DNA of 64,000 nucleotides from Brachycybe producta (lineage: Eukaryota; Arthropoda; Diplopoda; Playtdesmida; Andrognathidae). How positions within the stretch are numbered: position 1 is the first letter of the stretch; each line of letters opens with the position of its first letter. Shown in pieces: positions 46,801 through 57,800 of the stretch. Made by a program: the position numbers and the translations under genes. The notes under the pieces were generated by a model. That model was not told the origin of the DNA, did not search any database, and was given only the letters and a program-made list of their open reading frames with translations. The stretch is taken from NCBI GenBank assembly GCA_036925085.1, contig JAUPFP010000014.1, positions 3,847,501 to 3,911,500 on the forward strand. The letters are read 5' to 3'.

Positions 46801-48122
46801 TTCTTTGTCTGCTTTTTGGGATTCATTTTTGGACTTCCGTTTACCACTCAGGTATATTTGTATATTTTAAAAGCATATTGAGATTTCTGAATCCGGTTGA
46901 GCCCTCCCGAGGCTTTTTTTAAAGACAGTTAGAAAATTTATATATTTTACAGGTTGGTTCGTTTGCATTGTATTTCATGGACGTTTGTGTCGGTTGTGCT
47001 TGGTGGTTACTTATAATTTACTTGGCTCAAATTTTCGCCTTGGTCTTCATCCGAGGTTTGTTCTCTTTTTCTGTACTCGCTGAGCTTTTCTATAAATAAC
47101 GAATTGACGATATATTCTTCGTAGGACATCCATTCACGAGTGACGAAATCCTTACAGTGTTTACCGATACTCCATGGACGAAGACGTGGTTGGCGCCTAT
47201 CATAGGCTTCAGTTGGAATGTGTCTCTTCCAGTCACTTTACTGGTTAGACATTATCTCGAGTTATAAAAGTGTTTACGTATCTCAAAGTGTCGTTCCTTT
47301 GATTTTCTTTAGGTTCTCGCCATAAGTTCGTTCAAAATAGGTGACTTTGGTCAAATGTTCGAATGGAATGACGCCGAGAGTTACATTTATTGGCCTTACT
47401 GGGCGAAACAATTGGGAACGCTCATTCAGTTAACCCCAATCATAATGATTCCTTTGGTTAGTTTCGTTCAGGCTTCACGGTACTTGGGACGAACGAATCA
47501 AGCCTTTGCCACGGTAACAACTGGACCGCAGCTCCGATAATTCCCGATACGTTGGCATTTGTTAATAATTTTCAATCGTATTTTTTTCTAGCGCATGGAG
47601 AATTTGGTGCGTCCGAATTTTCCGTATTTGTCGTGTATTTGCGATTTGGACGGTTCCGGACTATCTCACGTTCTGAGTGGATCTCATCAGTCCGAATCAC
47701 AAGTGGTTCACGACGATCCACCTCCAAAATATACACCTCCACCGTCTTACAATACGGCAACCGGCCTCAAAATTTTAAAACACTTGAACAGTCTTCGGAT
47801 GTCTTTCCGTCGTTCTCAAAGAGGACGGCGGTCCATAAATACAGAGAGGCCGTTTGCTGCTTCTGTTCCGAGTGTCGAAATGCAGCCACAGTCTTCAGTG
47901 ACTATAGACATTCCGTCCGACGTTCCACCGTCGTACGCTGCAGTTGTGGAGGCCGGTGTCGTTGCCGCTGCAGCTGCGGCTCCTCCTCCTCCTCCTCCGC
48001 CACTTCGTGCGGCACCTTCTCCTCCTCCTGCAGATCCTGCTCCTCCTATTCCTCCTCCGAGGAATGGATCTTCGTCACTAGGATCAGTATTTACTGGACA
48101 GTTAATGGTAATTTCTCAGTGA
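40880..48122 (+). CDS. Atypical SLC6 (neurotransmitter:sodium symporter) family transporter
   Basis: This is a plasma-membrane Na+-coupled solute transporter homolog; its substrate is unknown. Exons: 40880-41762, 41850-41981, 44665-44814, 45128-45191, 45260-45401, 45842-45979, 46057-46288, 46382-46653, 46720-46851, 46953-47055, 47125-47243, 47313-47513, 47592-48122. Phases agree, giving 1,032 aa. A disordered N-tail of about 265 residues (Ser, Pro and Asp/Glu rich) precedes the 12-helix core. TM1 reads CTIGMFDIDRFAYLSVQYGG where typical members have GNVWRFPY, so the unwound substrate/Na+ segment is divergent. TM3 follows a normal IGQY. TM6 (AAREVFFIWGLNGMVL and SHNKF) is family-like. The C-tail of about 170 residues is proline-rich with three PPxY motifs. 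The start at 40880 is the first in-frame ATG after a stop-free but hydrophobic leader. Foldback elements fill introns 2, 4 and 6. AATAAA lies at 48475. Confidence 0.85.
41982..44664 (+). other. Long SLC6 intron 2, repeat-filled
   Basis: At 2.7 kb this is by far the longest intron of the gene. It holds degenerate or partial family A foldbacks (about 42040-42310, 42858-43270, 44147-44430) and AT-rich sequence. I see no exon inside. Confidence 0.7.
44147..44430. repeat. Foldback element (family A), SLC6 intron 2
   Basis: The copy opens tctgtctttcaggtgcaaaa and then gaagggtagcttaatcaact. The right arm has tatatgaacatgaaaatacc, actgcccttctagtttct and cttttctgaaagacaatat. Confidence 0.85.
44889..45100. 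repeat. Foldback element (family A), internally deleted
   Basis: The arms (gtgtaagaaactagaacggg against gctacctttctagtttctga, and ttgctcctgaaatgtag at the right end) are present, but the central palindrome is missing. It lies in SLC6 intron 3. Confidence 0.75.
45442..45775. repeat. Full-length foldback element (family A), SLC6 intron 5
   Basis: The copy opens ttattctgcaatttcagaag, then gttttagaaactagaaagg. The right arm has gattgagctaccattctagt and attttgcttctgtaagatag, ending gtatttacactttaaaac. Confidence 0.85.
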
Positions 48123-49355
48123 AATGAAATTTTAAAAGAATCTCTTGAACGAGGTAGAAGAAAATTAGGCAAAATAACTATCTGACTGTGATCTATTTTT
48201 ATTGTTCATTTTTAATTTGCATTTTTTAATTTAGAAAGTTGTTGGTTTTTTTAAAAAAATCCACAAAGAGACGAGATTTTTTTTGTATGTTTGAATGTGT
48301 TTGAAGAAAGAAAATCTGAACCCACATCTCGGTAAGATTTAATTAAAGTCTAGCTTAATTCTTATTCGTCTTTCTATTCGTTACGAAAGACGACTCAAGA
48401 AATAATTTTTGTTTTTTAAAAAAATGACTTAATTTTTACTGTCAGAGAGTAGTTTATAATAGAAAATATTTTTTAATAAATTTAAAAAAAAAAAGATTAT
48501 TCTCAGGTTCCCTTTTTTTGTTTCTCTACACAACAGATGTTTTAAATTCATTTTTTTTACTATGAATTAGTCCTGTTTTATTCACTCACATTTTATTATC
48601 ATTAATAATAATGTAAATAGGATGTTCAGTAATTAGGCACAAATTTGCATAAATGAAATTCATGAGTGAGAGATCTCACTCAATATGTAATATAATAAAA
48701 CGATTTCCATTTGAAAATTCAACAATGCAAAAAAAAAGCACACGAGGCAAATAATTTGTAATTTAGTCATTTTAAATGTGGGGGAAAAAATTAATAAAAG
48801 TAATATTTATTTATTTTATTTTTAAATTTGGTTTTTAAAGGAAACTTTTTTGGTTTTGAAATGTGATGGTTAACATTAAGGCCAAACCTTTTACTCAAAT
48901 AAAAATTCATAAATGTGTAAATTGGGTTTTAAATCATGCATTATATGCAAATAACTCCTAAAAATACAAGAAAATTGTTCATTTTATGCAAATAGTGTGG
49001 CTTATATAATGGCTACAATTAGAAGCAATAACAGAAAATGCAAAATTAAAACGATTTCGTTTATGAAACCGTTTCTAGAATTTTTTCTCACAAAGAAATG
49101 TTTTTTTTAAAGAAATAAGTGAAATTATGCAAATTTACAAGGATGATTCAATTTTGTGCATTTATATTTTGGATTAAAGTGATTACTAATTAGTGATTAT
49201 TATTGCATATGGGGCACTCATCTCTTATCATAGAGGTATACCAAAAAGTGTTTGAACTGTCATTATAGATTTTGAGCATTTTATGCAAACTTTTGGCCGT
49301 AAGTTATCACTAAAGCAAAAATAATTAGGCTTTTTTGCAATCGAAAAGACAAGTA

Positions 49356-49411
49356 AGAGGCTAGAGTTGTTATACAACTGGCCTTGAGAGTGTAGGTTAA
49401 CTCTAGCCTCT
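49356..49411. repeat. Palindromic element (family B)
   Basis: aagaggctagagttgttata and gtaggttaactctagcctct are inverted copies flanking a short loop. The core is identical to the copy at 23985. Confidence 0.8.
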
Positions 49412-50099
49412 AATAGGATTGGTATAACTCTGTGATCCTAAAAATTTATTTGTTATTTATTGTCATTTTTGATTATTAGTATAGGACAAAAGGTGTAGAT
49501 GATGACGATAATATTGTGGCTCAGATTAAAATAACTTTTGTGTGCCAAAATTAAAGGTGAGAAAAAAAATGGCAATAATTGTGAACTTGGAGGGGTTTTG
49601 ACACACATGATTTTTAAAAGTATATAAATTTTGGCTTTTGTCTATTTGTACTGACTGGCTCAGCAAGTTCCAATACAAGAGGGTTTATGATTTGTTTGCA
49701 CACAATTTAACTAACTTCAGATCCGCCCCTCTTCATTAAACAATACATTGGCTGAATTTTAGGCTTATTTAGTGTAGAGTGAAGAAGGAAGCCTTGAAGG
49801 GATATTTGAATTTGAAACAACTTTATGATCATCAGAACTTCAGAGATGAATTTTCTACTGGTAAAATGATTGAATCAAAAAATGTTGTGGGTGGAATAGA
49901 TTGAGAGGGGAAATCTTTTTTATTAGCTTTTTTTTCTGAGTCCCTAATTGTGTTTGTCCTAACAAAATTTAATGAAAGACTCAAAGAGGAATGTTTTTTT
50001 TAGTTTCATTTTATTGTCCCCATCATCTGAGATTGGGAAATTTCAAGAATTGCTTTTCCTCTTTTATTTTCAAAAGTTCTGGGTTATTCCAGTTTGGGA

Positions 50100-50275
50100 C
50101 ACTTTTGGCCAAAATTTAAGAATGGAAGCTTAGTATTTGAACTTTTCACTAAACAGGGGTCAAACATAGTAAAAACTTTGTTAAAGGCTACTTAATAAAG
50201 CTTGCCTTCTCTATGTTTGGAACTCATGTTTAGTTGAATTTCAAGTACTAAGTTTCCATTCTTGAATTTGGTCCA
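50100..50275. repeat. Imperfect foldback element
   Basis: The left arm ggccaaaatttaagaatgga, with gtcaaacata, mirrors the right arm tatgtttgga, with ccattcttgaatttggtcc. The arms are about 70 bp with mismatches. It is non-coding. Confidence 0.6.
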
Positions 50276-51871
50276 TTTCAACTCTGTAAAGGACAGTCTA
50301 GGTCAGGTACTCATTTAAAGAACAAATAAATGATCCAAAAAAAAATGTAACCTGAATGTAGAAATGTGTTGCTGTGACGTCATGTTATAAGTTTTATTGC
50401 AATTTGCAAGAAACTTGTTCATGGAATTCAATGTTTGGGCATTTAGAAAAAAAATTATTTATGGTTTTCACCCCTTTTCTTCTCTCCTCTCTTTGATTTA
50501 GGACCCTTTTTCAATCATTTTCTCTCTCTCTGATTGCAACAGCTGTTATTTTATTGCCAATAATAATTTAGGTAAAGAAGGATCTAGTAAATAATAATAG
50601 GATAAATATGAACGATGCCAGAAATTAATTCTTAAAAATAGCACACCATCAACTGTATTTATTTATTGTTATTTGAAGGGTTGCAATTTGGCAATTTTGA
50701 GAACACACTCTTATAACGTGATTTCTTTCTTCTTCTTCTTCATTCTTTCGACTTATGACCAAACCAAACCGACTGACAAATAAATAAATAATAAAAAAAA
50801 GACTTCAATTACAAATATATATAATAAAAAAGATTGCACAAATTTATGATTAGCATAGTTGGTGGTCATAAAAGAACAAAGATATAACTAAAACGACCAA
50901 TAAATATAAATTTATTAGTTTTAGAACTAATTTACACTTGAGTTAAATCCATTCACATTAAAGTGGTTTTCAATTATTGTGAACGTTTCTTGAACTCTGA
51001 TTTTTCTGTCTTTTTGGAGAAAAATTAAAAGAAACTTTAGAAACTAGAAGAGATAACTCAATCTATGTGTACTTTCATTTTTAAAATGAGCTTTGTATGT
51101 CAGTTTTGAAAATGACCTAACTTTAAACAGATATTTTTAAATTTTTCGGAGACATTTAAATGCATTTGACTTATTAGGTGTACACTTAAACTTAGACACT
51201 AAAATATGAATTATTATACTAATGATTATAATACAAATGATAAAACAGAATAAACATTTTTAAAGAAATATTTACAATTACAAACAGCAAAACATTTTTT
51301 GTTCATAAAAATAAATTCCACACAGCTATTACACACATTTTGTTTATTAAAAACGTAATAATACTAATGATTGATGAAAACGAAATTCAGATTTACATTT
51401 ACAATATTTAAAAAATATATATTTTTGTATTTTGATTTTTCATATTTTTTTTTTAAAAAGTGTACCACTAAAAATGGTCTGATAATGGAAGCACACCCTG
51501 TATTTTATCTATAGAGAGCAAGAAAGAAGTACAAGGTGATCCAAAAAAAAAATAAAAGCTACCATCCTTTTTATATAATATAAATTTTATGCTATAGCCG
51601 AACTGTAAACACCCTGTATTGAAATACAAGGTGGTAAGAAAGTGGCTACTATTGTGAATTATATCATGAAGTTGATATAAGCTGTTTTTATCATTTGTTC
51701 ACACTCTGTATACCATTGAGAATAACAAAATACAGGGGTGACTCAAAAGTGATTTCAAGACAAAAAATAATTTATAACATTTGAAAATACAATTTTAAAC
51801 ACATTTTTTATTAAATCACAATTAAGATTTACAAAATATTTTCACTGTTATTTTTTAAAAAAAAGACAAGT

Positions 51872-54800
51872 CTAAATGCAAGTTGGTGGTGGAGTGAGTG
51901 GACTCCAACTTCCGCTTCGATGAGGCGACGATTCGTAACCCTCGGAAAGGACTTCGGCACTCTCGGAAGTGTCGTAATGCGGCGTTCCAGGCGGTAGACT
52001 GCTTCCTCCCGGAGAACCGTGCAGCACGTGGGCCGCAGTGGGACTGTATGACGTCATGGTTCCCTGGCGTCCGTCGTGCGCGTGCTGATGATGTCGATGG
52101 TGGTGGTGGTTGTGATGATGAGAGTGGGCGTGGTAATGGTCAGGTGACACCCTGTTATTGTTATTATTGGTCGGTTCCATTGGATTCCACATGTTCATCA
52201 CTGGATATTGAGGTGAAGTGGGTGAAATGGACAAGTTACCGGAACTGAGGCAATTTGAAATGTTACCACCACTTCCAGAACTGAGACAATTGACGCCACT
52301 TCCGGAAGCAATGCAGTTTCCAATAGTTCCACTTCCGGTTGCGTTTACTGCGAAATTTGTTGCATTTTGTCCATTGGTTGTTGAGTGAGGATCCCAGTTG
52401 TCCGTACTGGAACCAGACATGCTTAGAAAAATAGGTGGACTGTGCGATTGAGATGCATCGTATGCAAATGTACCTGAAATTACGCAAATTTAACATTAGA
52501 TTTAATTATCATTAAGAGAAAAACATTCACCTAATTAAATAAACTAAAAAACTAAATTTCTTGATATTTTTTCGTGAATTATTGGAGTTTGTGACGTCAC
52601 TACAAGCGCAGGGAGAAACAGGGAGCTTTGTGACGTCACAGTCGGTCATTGAGGTTCTATAAGTTGTATTTATGACGTCATTTCCTTTGCTTGCAGACCA
52701 CCATGCGTAAATACGATATGGCGGACAGTCGTCGTGGTTTGTTTTGTTGACTTGTGACCCTTAAAATTCATGTTTTTCAGTGGAAAGTCGGTGTTTTAAG
52801 TTAAATTTAAATTATAACAAGCGTATTTAAGTTAGTAACAGTCGCGTAATGTCACAAATCGAGAGGAATTCTTTGTCTGACGTAAGTTTTAGCTACTTTT
52901 TAGAAGCTTATTTCGCACTTCTTTATGCGTTTTTTTAATATGAATTTCCGGTCGAAAACGCATTTTTAATAAATGAGTTATTTGTGAAAAATTGTCTGTA
53001 TTGAGAGATTGCAGAGTCGGTAAGAGCAGATTGTAACATAATTTCCCTCCCCCGCCCCCTATCTTATTTTCCCGCGTTTTTATGACGTAACTTCCGCTTT
53101 TCTTGACGCATTGTGACGTAATTTCCCTCTTCGATTTTGTCCCACATGCGCTTTGATGATATGACGTAACTTCCGTCATTTTGGCGGGTAATTTATCGTT
53201 TTTGGCGCGAATTTGTATTAAGACCGGAAATATGTGAAATTGATTAATTTTTTTCATCGAAATGCCGTGTTTTAAGTTCGTTTTTTTCGATTTTATATGA
53301 TTTTAACTGTGATATAAGTTTGAATTACAATAATATTTAGCTAAAAATGATGCGGAAACTTGATGTAAATTCACTTTTTCGTTGTGTCTTAATGTAATAT
53401 TTAAGAAGCGGCTTCTTTTTACTTGATGTAAGTTAATTTAACTTCTGTTTTATTTTGAGTTCAACTTCAAACTTTAAAAAAAAATGTTTCTTTTAGTGCT
53501 AAAATTAAGTATTTCATCATTTTAGTAAATTGTTTCACGTTAAATTTCTATGGAATTTATGAATTTTGTTTAAGGGGGGAAATTGTGTGGGTGAGACTAT
53601 AATTTAGGGGTGGGTTTTCATCTCTGAGGGGTTTTTTAAAGGGGGGTTTGTTTAATGTCTTCCTGTGCTTTACTGAAAAAATACCATATTTTTTCCTCCT
53701 CATATTTTAATTTGTTAATTTCGTTGTTCTTTTGATGATTATGATGAAGGAGGAGGGGGCCCCCCCTTACAGGATGGGATGGTAAGGTGGCGGGGGCCCC
53801 CCTCCTTCTATACATATATTGACGAACATCAGAGCAGTCATCCAAACAAACGTTTTATTGTGTGTATGTGTGGAGGGGGGAGGGAGGGAGGTTCCCCTTA
53901 TACCCCCCACCCCCCTAAAAAATCTCCCCTTTTTCTAAACTCTTGTCTCTTTTTTTCATTTTACCGCTCGTTTACAACCTGTCATAAAAATCCTTAACTT
54001 CGAAAGCCGAAGCTAACGCCTCTGTAAAATTTGGAAGTTATACACTCTCCCCCCCCCCCTCCTTTCAAACTCCCCCATTCCCCCCCCTCTGAATTTCTCC
54101 ACCCCATAACACACTTCACTAAAAGAGCCTCATAAAATATGACTTGTTGTGTGCTTAACTTATGCATCTATCTACATATATAAGTGAACATAGTGGGTGG
54201 TTAGTTCAGTGCGAACACCCCCCCCCCCTTAAAACAACTCCCCCCCTCTTCTCTCCCATTTCAATTGAATGGCTCTCAAATTGATCAAAACGTTTTCTTG
54301 TTTGATTTCTGTTTTCTTGTTTGTTCAGACGATTCTCTAAAAAAAAAAAATCCCTAAAAAGCCTTCGTGAAAACAATTTGCGTAAAACTTTGTTTTGACG
54401 TCAATAACATCGACTAGAAGTTCTGTCACAGTACAATTCTAGTCTAGAACCGCAATTAATGATTAGGGCTATGGGTCTTATTACAGAAAGGTATTAAGAC
54501 TGTCATATCTATAGCTCATATATAACCTTGCACAAAAGTCATAAAAGGAAATTACGAAATATTATGACAAATATTGTCATTTGACTTCCATTCACAGGTG
54601 TACATAATATGACAGTCATAAGACAATAGCTTCGCAAGCAATGACAATCTTAAGGTATGATTGTCACAATTTTATGCTGATTTCTAGAACGAGGCTCTAT
54701 AATGCTAGCGTTAGAAAAATTTAAGATGTTTTTAAAAAAATATAGAAAAGTAAATAATTCAAATTAAAAAAAAGGGATTGTGATGAATGATATCTTTTAA

Positions 54801-57800
54801 AATGAACTTTTTACATATAAAAAAGTTCATTTTTAAATATATAAACACGATAAACACCTTAAAATGATCCATTTACTCTTCTAGTTTTTAAAACGTATTA
54901 AACGCATTTTCGTTTCTGAAAATGTAGACTAATCAGAAAGTTTCATTTTAATTGTTTCTTCTTCATTTGCATATTTTGCAATAACACGGCCAAAACTATA
55001 ATTAATAATTTGTTATAACTATCTGAGAGTAACTCTCAAGACTTTACCGAACTGTGTTAATTTTCATTCTAAAAGAAAAAACCCCAAAGTGTTCTTCTAA
55101 TGGAATAAGACTCAAGGACCCAAAAAAAGGTGTTTGTTTAAACACCTGATGGACCATTTTCGTGGTCTATACATGGATATTGTATATGTATACCTATATA
55201 TATACCTCTCTATAGGACACTCAATTGTAATCCGCCCAAAGGGCTTATAGGTTATATGATTGGCCCTTTCGTCCCCTCTATTCTCCCCCTTACAATCTAT
55301 CTCTGCGGGTGGTCCAATGAATGATCCAGTAATAATCGTCGTTGACCACTATAGGTTTATGACGGGACACAGTTTGAAATGTTGAATACACCTTTAGAAA
55401 AACAACCGCATTTTCTCTCTCTCTCTCTTTCTATCATCTCCACCCCATAACCCCCCTACATTTATGAACTTATATTGAGCCAAGGTGTATACTTTATAGT
55501 GAGTGCACTTTATATCCCCCCCTCCTCCCTTTTTTGAGTGAGAGAAAGGGAAATTTCAAGTGAAATTTTCAATTTAAGGATGAAAAACAAAAATTATAAT
55601 TATTTTACATTATATAAAAACATTATACAAATGGCTGAAAAATACCAAAGATGGTTTTAAAATGCAAACGCATCGTCGAACTTTTGAAATTTTAGAAACT
55701 AGAAGGGCAGCTCGAGGTATTTTTCATGTTGATATCTTTTAAAATAAACTTTTTATATATTTTTTAAAAGTTTATTTTGAAAGATATCAACATGAAAATA
55801 GGTCCTACTATTAAATAATTCAACTATACCCTTCTAGTTTCTAAAAAAAACTTTCAATTTATATTTCTATATAAAACTTATAGAATAACAGCAGATTTTG
55901 CAAAATCACTTGTGTTGGGTATAATTTTGTCGTTTGGCGAGATAAGGAAGGAAAAAAAAAACTGATTTTTTTGGGGGGGGAGGGGGAGGTAAGTTGGGGT
56001 TAAAGGTGAAACATAAATTCATGGGACGTGTCCCACGACAAAGAAAAATTCAAAGGCTTCGTGACAATTTGAATGAGTCGTTGATGTTTGAAAGGAGCGT
56101 GTTGTCGTCTACGATTTCGTCATTAATTAAGGGTGTATAAGGAGGGGGGAGGGGTGACCTTTCAAAAGAGTGCCCCCTAAGCATCCACGCGTACCCAAGA
56201 AACGGAACATAAATTAGATATTTTATCCATTGAAATGTCTACACTTGGTGAAACGCCTTATAAATCTTCATCAAACAGTTTAAGGGGTAAAATAAGGTGC
56301 AACTCTCCACTTTTTTTTTCTCTTTTAGAGATTCAGTGAGGTCCTTTAACTTGTTAGAAGCAACATTTATAGGAATTTTGAACTTTACTTAAAAACTAGA
56401 AGGATACATGAATGGAATAAATGCATTTTTATGATGCTATTCTTGTAAATAATATTTTAGCAGTTTCAAAAGAAACTGAATATCTAACAAAAAAGTTAAT
56501 TTTCAAAGATATCATCATCAAAATACCTTTGTTTCATTATTTTCCTCTTCTAGTTTTTTTTAAAAAAAAATTGATGTTTAACGTTGCTAACGATCACGAA
56601 ATTTTCTTAATAAAAAGGAAACAAATTATGAGTTTTCTATTAAAAAAGACTTAGAGGCTAGAATTTATCATATGGAAATCTCTATGATTTTAGCCTCTAA
56701 ACAGTCTTTTTCATTGAAAAAGGAGATTAAGAAAGCGTTTGACCGAGTAAAAGACCTCAGATTATACACGTTATAGGTTCAAGACAGTGCAAGACGCATG
56801 AAATGAGGGGGTTCCTTACCGTAAGGTGGTGAGGACCTTCTTTGGCAGGACTGAGCGTAAGGTGCGTGACGCTGAGACTTGACGTTGTAGGCCCTTTCGC
56901 AGTGACCGATCGTACCACTCAAGTTGAGCGTATTGTTGTTGGACTGTTGCTGTTGTTGCGATGGTTGTGGACCGGAAGACGTTGGAGGATTAGAATGATG
57001 AGCTGTCGATCCACCTCCTCCTCCTCCTCCTCCACCTGGTCCCGAACACACACTGTTCGGTGGAATGTACCAGGTTCCATCTATACAACAATATACAAAA
57101 ATTAAAAGTCAGATGGACGGAAGTGAAATTATCTTAATATAAAATGGCTATCTTAAATATATACATTGAGAATACTGGGATTGGTGTTCCGAGATGATTC
57201 CGTGTGTGTCCGGTCGTTCTTTAGCGTCGAGGAACGCTTTTGCAAACGGGTTGTAACGGATTTTTAATGATGTCACCTGGAAAAATAATTAGGAATTAGG
57301 AATTTTCTGTTCCGGATTTATTTTTTCCCATGAAATTATAGGGATTAGTTTTTTTTTAGTAACCTCTTCGTTCTGATAGGCCGTCACGGCAATGAATCTC
57401 GTTTCCGGAAATGCGTGAGTTGTCACTTTCCTGTTTTCCGGAGTTGTACTCACTTTGACAATGTGGATCATTGGCTCATATTTGTGTAGAGAATTTAGAA
57501 TTATCTTAAAATAGACAAAAGAAAAACAAAAGAAAATTATTAAAAATAATAAAAAGTGTATTTTAAAAGATAAGGCGCTGAAAATACTTCAGAATGATCA
57601 TTTACTATTCTAGTTTCTAACATATATTCAGTAGATCTAGTTTCGATTTTTCTTAAACGTTGATGGCAGCACTGAAAAGTCAACTATACCGCCAAATTTT
57701 TGGCGTTTGTAAAGTTTGGTAAGTTACTTAGGCCTATTCAATTTGGTGCTAAATCAGCGTCACCCTCTCAATTGATGTGAATTCGCGCCATTTTAGTAAA

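Larger units (their letters stand above)
48123..51871. other. Intergenic gap between convergent SLC6 and Brachyury
   Basis: No gene is seen in this 3.7 kb. It contains the SLC6 3' UTR with AATAAA at 48475-48480, a small inverted repeat (cgtctttc / gaaagacg) near 48368-48393, a family B palindrome (49356), an imperfect foldback at 50100-50275, a half family A element (about 51000-51170), and several short remnants with caccctgtat ends (51490-51750). The Brachyury poly(A) signal is at 51812-51807 on the minus strand. Confidence 0.6.

Noticed and set aside
56842..57105. 87-codon plus-strand open frame opposite Brachyury exon 5
   Set aside because: It is the shadow of the Brachyury coding strand (Ser and Thr runs opposite the Gly codons).
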